64,000 nt of DNA, from positions 496,001-560,000 of the forward strand of contig NZ_SRKY01000002.1 of NCBI RefSeq assembly GCF_004803475.1, read 5' to 3'. Below the pieces are notes generated by a model. The model made no database searches and was not told where the DNA came from. It worked only from the letters and a program-made list of their open reading frames with translations. The position numbers and the translations under genes are program-made. Numbering within the stretch: the stretch's first letter is position 1; each line of letters opens with the position of its first letter. This stretch comes from Aliishimia ponticola (GTDB taxonomy: Bacteria; Pseudomonadota; Alphaproteobacteria; Rhodobacterales; Rhodobacteraceae). Shown piece by piece: positions 60,226-64,000 of the stretch.

Positions 60226-61100
60226 CGGGGCAGGCGCAGCTGCCACTGACGGTGATCGGCGGCTATCTGGGGGCGGGCAAGACGAGCCTGATCAACGAGC
60301 TGCTCAGCGGCGATCATGGTCGGCGGCTCATGGTGATGGTCAATGATTTCGGCGCGGTGAATATCGATGCTGCGCTGTTATCCTCTGTCTCTGGCGATAC
60401 GATGGAACTGACCAATGGCTGTGTCTGCTGCACGATGGGCGCAGATCTGTTCATGGCCGTCGGGGATGTGCTGGACCGCGCGGATCGGCCCGACCATTTG
60501 ATCATCGAGGCAAGCGGCATTGCCGATCCGGCCAAGATCGCAGGCGTCGCGCGCACAGAGCCAGAGCTGACCTATGCCGGGATCGTCACGGTGGTGGACG
60601 GGCTGCATTTTACCGACCTTCTTGAGGACGCGCAGATCGCCCCGCAACTTGAATCGCAGGTGGCGGTGGCGGATCTGGTGTATCTGTCGAAGGCTATGGG
60701 CGCAGAGGTGCAAGACAGGCTCACGGCACTGGGGGCGCCGACGGTGCTGACGAACCGGGCCGACGTTGCGCCGCTGATCTGGAGCCTGAGCGGGGATGCC
60801 CCCGAAACCGATGGGCGGCACGCGCATTTCACCAAATGGGTGCATCAAGGCACCGCCGGTTTCACCCGTGCAGAGCTGGAACAAAAGCTCGCCGCGCGCC
60901 CTGCCGGTCTGTACCGGCTCAAGGGGTTCGTGCGCGGCGGCTGGGAGGTGCAGATCGTCGGCAAAACCGTCGATATCCGCGCCCGCGACGGGGTGGAGGC
61001 GACGACACTCGTCGGGATCGGGCCAGAAGGGCATGTCACCACGCCAGATATAGACGCATGGTGGGCCGCGCCTTTGATGGCGGTGCCGGACGCGTGCTGA
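60222..61100 (+). CDS. CobW/COG0523-type GTPase (metal chaperone family)
   Basis: A 292-residue P-loop GTPase from GTG 60222, overlapping the amidohydrolase stop. Walker A is GYLGAGKTSL (residues 14-23), followed by NDFGAVNID (switch/Walker B region), the metal-binding CxCC motif GCVCCTMGADL and LIIEASGIADP. The C-terminal domain is shortened compared with typical 320-400-residue relatives. COG0523 proteins deliver zinc or other metals. Translational coupling to a metal-dependent amidohydrolase suggests it supplies that enzyme, although this is inference. Confidence 0.87.
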   Translation: MTGQAQLPLTVIGGYLGAGKTSLINELLSGDHGRRLMVMVNDFGAVNIDAALLSSVSGDTMELTNGCVCCTMGADLFMAVGDVLDRADRPDHLIIEASGIADPAKIAGVARTEPELTYAGIVTVVDGLHFTDLLEDAQIAPQLESQVAVADLVYLSKAMGAEVQDRLTALGAPTVLTNRADVAPLIWSLSGDAPETDGRHAHFTKWVHQGTAGFTRAELEQKLAARPAGLYRLKGFVRGGWEVQIVGKTVDIRARDGVEATTLVGIGPEGHVTTPDIDAWWAAPLMAVPDAC

Positions 61101-61260
61101 GGGTCGGGCCCCTGCGCGCAGTGTTCCGGCGGTAGTTCGCCGACCCAAGCGCCGCATTTGACGCAGTTCTGCAACATCTTTGGGTTGAAAAGGCCCGCGC
61201 GCCCTTTGCAGGGGCGGCTGCGCTACCCAAACTGGCCGCAAAAGGCTTCAGGAGGGTGCC

Positions 61261-61554
61261 ATGTTCGTTGTTTACGTGGAATTGCGCGTTATTCCGGACC
61301 GGATGGACGAGTTCTTGCCAATGATGCTCGCCAATGCGCGCGGATCGCTTGAGACGGAAAGCGGCTGTTTGCAGTTCGATGTCGTGCGCGCGCAGGACGA
61401 TGACGACCTTGTGCAACTGGTCGAGGTCTATACCGACGAGGCGGCGTTCAAGGCGCATCAGACCGCCGCGCATTACAAGACGTTCAGCGCTGAGGCGGAC
61501 GACCTGATCCGTGCCAAGCGGCTGCGGTACGGCACCAAGATTTTCCCGACATAA
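61261..61554 (+). CDS. ABM-domain protein, putative quinol monooxygenase-like
   Basis: A 97-residue single-domain protein of the antibiotic biosynthesis monooxygenase (YgiN-like) family: MFVVYVELRVIPDRMDEFLP, then RGSLETESGCLQFDVVRAQDD and HQTAAHYKTFSAEADDLI. Homologues are cofactor-free dimers that oxidise quinols or act in stress responses. AGGAGG precedes the ATG closely. Stands alone in a 160-bp/230-bp pair of gaps. Confidence 0.83.
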   Translation: MFVVYVELRVIPDRMDEFLPMMLANARGSLETESGCLQFDVVRAQDDDDLVQLVEVYTDEAAFKAHQTAAHYKTFSAEADDLIRAKRLRYGTKIFPT

Positions 61555-61574
61555 CCCGCGCCGCGTACCGCGCC

Positions 61575-61633
61575 TGTGGACATAACTTGCGCACGCAATG
61601 GCAGTCATCCACAAGTTATTGCGGTTATCCCCA
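61575..61633. promoter_or_regulatory. Cluster of DnaA-box-like sequences
   Basis: TCATCCACA (61605-61613) and TTATCCCCA (61625-61633) each differ from the consensus TTATCCACA by one base. TGTGGACAT (61575-61583) on the other strand differs by two. They lie in a 230-bp non-coding gap upstream of the YbjN gene. A DnaA-responsive or titration site is possible. There is no dnaA, dnaN or AT-rich unwinding element here, so an origin is unlikely. Confidence 0.35.
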
Positions 61634-61784
61634 AATAAAGGGTTGCCACAAAAGCGTCTCTACCGCACCATGAGTGTACGGGTACAGGGGTTCGCCCTGA
61701 TCCGAATAAAGAGCAGGCTACCTGAGCGCCGGGGGGCGCTGCCGCCCCTGGTTCCGCGCTTCGGTGATACAAGAGGTGGCACCT

Positions 61785-62285
61785 ATGGCCCTTTCCGAGC
61801 ACTATCTGGAAGACGAGATTCATCCGATCGACATCGTCGAGCATCTCGCCGCGCATCACGAATGGGATTTCGATCGTATCGCTGACGATCAGATCGCCAT
61901 GGCCGTCGAGGCACAGTGGCGGACCTATTCCATCACGTTGGCATGGTCGGGCTATGATGAAACGCTGCGCATGGTGTGCACCTTTGAACTGGACCCGCCC
62001 GCGGACAAACTTCCGGCGCTTTATGCGCTGCTCAACCAGGTGAATGACCAGTGCTGGGCGGGAAGCTTTACCTATTGGGCGGAACAAAAGCTGATGGTCT
62101 ATCGGTACGGGTTGGTGCTGGCCGGGGGGCAAACAGCAAGCGCGGATCAGATCGACACGATGATCGGGGCCGCTGTGGCCAGCGCAGAACGGTATTATCC
62201 GGCGTTGCAGTTGTTGATCTGGGGCGACAAGACCCCCGATGAAGCGATGCAAATCGCCATCGCCGAGGCCTATGGCCGGGCCTGA
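61785..62285 (+). CDS. YbjN domain-containing protein
   Basis: A 166-residue protein from ATG 61785, with AAGAGGTG upstream; an in-frame GTG at 61764 would add seven residues. The pattern (IHPIDIVEHLAAHHEWDFDR, FELDPPADKLPALYALLNQV, GGQTASADQIDTMIGAAV) matches YbjN-domain proteins of Rhodobacteraceae. They are soluble and resemble type III secretion chaperones in fold; function is not known. It is commonly found just before proC in this group, as here. Confidence 0.82.
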   Translation: MALSEHYLEDEIHPIDIVEHLAAHHEWDFDRIADDQIAMAVEAQWRTYSITLAWSGYDETLRMVCTFELDPPADKLPALYALLNQVNDQCWAGSFTYWAEQKLMVYRYGLVLAGGQTASADQIDTMIGAAVASAERYYPALQLLIWGDKTPDEAMQIAIAEAYGRA

Positions 62286-62505
62286 CGCCCCGGAACGGCG
62301 TTTCAGCTAAAGACCAGGGCGGGCATGGCGACAGATGCCCCCCCTTCTCCACGCCTCTTTATTCTCTGGCGATTCCCTGAAAGAAAAGCGTAGGTCATCG
62401 AAGACATGCTTCGCTGGCAATGCGCTGCGCTTCGGCTTGCAGGGGCAGCGCTGGTTCGCGTGGCGGCCGCCCGTCACGCCCGAGAATTGAAGGAGCGCAA
62501 CCGGC

Positions 62506-63321
62506 ATGAATTTCACACAGATCGAAGAACGCGGCCTCGTGCTGCTGGGCTGCGGCAAGATGGGCTCTGCCATGTTGGCGGGCTGGCTGGCGGGCGGATT
62601 GAACCCGCAAGCGGTCTGGGTGCAGGATCCGGCGCCGTCGGATTGGCTTCAGTCGTCGGGCGTGCAGATCAACGCCCCGTTGCCGCAGGCCCCGGCGGTG
62701 GTGCTGGTCGCGGTCAAACCGCAATTGATGGCGGCGGCGCTGCCCGACATGGCAAGCTTTGGCAACGGCGATACCTTGTTTGTCAGTGTCGCTGCGGGAA
62801 CGCCGATTTCTGCGTTTGAAAAGATGTTGGGTGCGCAAACACCGATCATCCGGGCAATGCCGAACACGCCCGCAGCGATTGGGCAGGGCATCACGGCCAT
62901 CGTCGGCAATGCGCAAACGCAGGTTGCACAGTTGGATTTGGCCAGTGATCTGTTGCAGGCGATTGGTGAGGTGGTCCGCTTGGACAGCGAGGCGCAGATC
63001 GATGCGGTCACGGGCGTGTCCGGGTCTGGCCCCGCCTATGTGTTCCACATGATCGAAGCAATGGCAGCAGCGGGGGCGGCGCAGGGCCTGCCCGAAGCGC
63101 TGGCGATGCAATTGGCAAAGGCGACGGTGGCCGGGGCAGGGGCCTTGGCGATGCGCTCTGACGACAGCCCGGCGCAGCTGCGCGTCAATGTGACCTCGCC
63201 CAATGGGACGACGCAGGCGGGGCTTGAGGTTCTGATGGATGAGAAGGCCGGCTTGCCGAACCTGATGAACAAGACCGTCGCCGCGGCGACCAACCGATCG
63301 AAAGAGCTTGCACGTGGCTGA
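62506..63321 (+). CDS. proC: Pyrroline-5-carboxylate reductase
   Basis: A 271-residue protein of normal ProC length. N-terminal dinucleotide motif LVLLGCGKMGSAMLAGWL (residues 10-27), the IRAMPNTPAAIGQGITAI central motif, and the C-terminal signature SDDSPAQLRVNVTSPNGTT with AGLEVL. It performs the last step of proline synthesis, reducing 1-pyrroline-5-carboxylate with NAD(P)H. ATG 62506 is preceded by GGAG. The CsaA-like gene starts within its last codons. Confidence 0.95.
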   Translation: MNFTQIEERGLVLLGCGKMGSAMLAGWLAGGLNPQAVWVQDPAPSDWLQSSGVQINAPLPQAPAVVLVAVKPQLMAAALPDMASFGNGDTLFVSVAAGTPISAFEKMLGAQTPIIRAMPNTPAAIGQGITAIVGNAQTQVAQLDLASDLLQAIGEVVRLDSEAQIDAVTGVSGSGPAYVFHMIEAMAAAGAAQGLPEALAMQLAKATVAGAGALAMRSDDSPAQLRVNVTSPNGTTQAGLEVLMDEKAGLPNLMNKTVAAATNRSKELARG

Positions 63322-63655
63322 TCCGATTAACTTTGACGACTTTCTGAAGGTCGATATCCGGGCGGGCCGGGTGATCCGCACCGCTCCCTTCCCCGAGGCG
63401 CGCAAGCCTGCGATCAAGCTTTGGATCGATTTCGGGCCGGAGATCGGTGAAAAGAAGTCCTCGGCCCAGATCACCGAACATTACACAGCCGACGCCCTGA
63501 TTGGGCGGCAGGTCATGGCCGTGGTGAATTTCCCGCCGCGCCAGATCGGCCCCTTCATGTCAGAGGTACTGGTGCTGGGTGTCCATGACGAGGCGGGCGC
63601 GGTGGTGTTGATGACGCCTGATCAGGATGTTCCCGACGGCGCGCGCCTGTGCTGA
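63314..63655 (+). CDS. CsaA-like tRNA-binding-domain protein
   Basis: A 113-residue protein from GTG 63314, giving the typical start VADPINFDDFLKVDIRAGRV. It overlaps the proC end by 8 bases. A TTG at 63308 is an alternative. The single OB-fold tRNA-binding domain, with RKPAIKLWIDFGPEIGEKK and VMAVVNFPPRQIGPFMSEVL, matches CsaA, a proposed chaperone or tRNA-binding factor. Full length for the family. Confidence 0.88.
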   Translation: MADPINFDDFLKVDIRAGRVIRTAPFPEARKPAIKLWIDFGPEIGEKKSSAQITEHYTADALIGRQVMAVVNFPPRQIGPFMSEVLVLGVHDEAGAVVLMTPDQDVPDGARLC

Positions 63656-63668
63656 GGGCGTACGGGCG

Positions 63669-64000
63669 TCAGCTGTCACCCACGGCCTCGCGCCAGTGCC
63701 GGCGGCACAGGGACACATAGGTTTCATTGCCGCCGATCTGTACCTGCGCACCGTCTTTCAGCGCGGACCCATCGGCCGCCTGCCGCACGACCATCGTCGC
63801 TTTCTTCCCGCAATGGCAGATGGTGCGCACCTCGCGCATCTCATCGGCAAGCGCCAGCAGCGTGGCCGAGCCGGGGAAAAGCGCGCCGCGAAAATCGACA
63901 CGCAGGCCGTAGCACATCACCGGTATCCCCAGATCATCCACCGCGCGGGCCAGTTGCCAGACTTGATCGGGGGATAAAAACTGGGCTTCGTCGATGAAAA
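63669..64000 (-). CDS. tdk: Thymidine kinase (5' end outside window)
   Basis: The frame is open from the window end to the stop at 63669. It shows the type II thymidine kinase segment [18 protein letters not shown], then [20 protein letters not shown] (lasso/substrate region) and the zinc-binding [13 protein letters not shown] with CRRHW near the C-terminus. It salvages thymidine to dTMP. About 110 C-terminal residues are visible; the ATP-binding N-terminus lies beyond base 64000. Confidence 0.93.
   Translation of the reverse strand, partial: FIDEAQFLSPDQVWQLARAVDDLGIPVMCYGLRVDFRGALFPGSATLLALADEMREVRTICHCGKKATMVVRQAADGSALKDGAQVQIGGNETYVSLCRRHWREAVGDS

Noticed and set aside
61575-61633. A chromosomal or plasmid replication origin
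   Set aside because: Only three imperfect boxes, no AT-rich unwinding region and no dnaA, dnaN, repABC or parAB gene nearby.

Overview
The window is GC-rich, densely packed bacterial DNA with many ATGA/TAATG stop-start overlaps. It has the gene repertoire of a Rhodobacteraceae (Roseobacter-group) alphaproteobacterium: LIV-type ABC transporters, a one-chain indolepyruvate:ferredoxin oxidoreductase, an A/B-fused Mrp antiporter and an HWE-type kinase. This placement rests on recognised protein families, not on a marker gene. I see no rRNA, tRNA, CRISPR array, transposase or phage gene.

Layout. 1-6686: end of a branched-chain/aromatic amino-acid ABC transporter operon, then a divergent pair of indolepyruvate oxidoreductase and Lrp regulator around a perfect palindrome. 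7026-15800: a large AAA-ATPase/adenylate-cyclase fusion facing a CrtC-like protein, a phytoene-desaturase-like flavoprotein and an FMN glutamate-synthase-like protein. 15898-21854: complete Mrp/Pha-type cation/proton antiporter operon (AB, C, D, E, F, G). 22045-29516: a TIGR03084-like protein, an HHH-domain protein, a three-gene cluster (NicX-like dioxygenase, acyl-CoA-dehydrogenase-fold enzyme, SRPBCC-hydrolase fusion) that looks catabolic, a fatty-acid desaturase and a small membrane protein.

29538-48673 is the most interesting part. A bacterial microcompartment (BMC) locus carries a vertex protein, a hexameric shell protein, a tandem-domain shell protein, a CoA-acylating aldehyde dehydrogenase, an opine-dehydrogenase-like enzyme with an encapsulation-peptide-like N-terminus, a malate-dehydrogenase-like enzyme with an extra N-terminal domain, and a RidA-like protein. 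It is joined to a glutamylation module: a glutamine-synthetase-like gamma-glutamyl ligase, a three-subunit N-methylglutamate-synthase-like complex (GlxB/C/D type), a class I amidotransferase and a sarcosine-oxidase-like flavoprotein. A GntR/FadR regulator and a LIV-type ABC transporter flank it. A 13-bp palindrome GTATACnGTATAC, perfect or with one mismatch, lies upstream of the regulator/synthase pair, between the oxidase and the ligase/BMC operon, and upstream of the transporter, which suggests one regulon. My working hypothesis is import of an amine-type substrate, attachment to glutamate, oxidative release of an aldehyde, and conversion of the aldehyde to acyl-CoA inside the shell. The substrate is not known.

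48818-64000: a phytochrome-derived hybrid HWE kinase that appears to have lost bilin-binding motifs; an ABC-exporter-like protein with a strongly degenerate nucleotide-binding domain plus a cyclic-nucleotide-binding domain; a DUF3307 protein; a peptide/opine-type ABC importer without its ATPases; a YtcJ-like amidohydrolase overlapping a CobW-type GTPase; then housekeeping or small genes (ABM monooxygenase, YbjN, ProC, CsaA-like, thymidine kinase cut by the window end).
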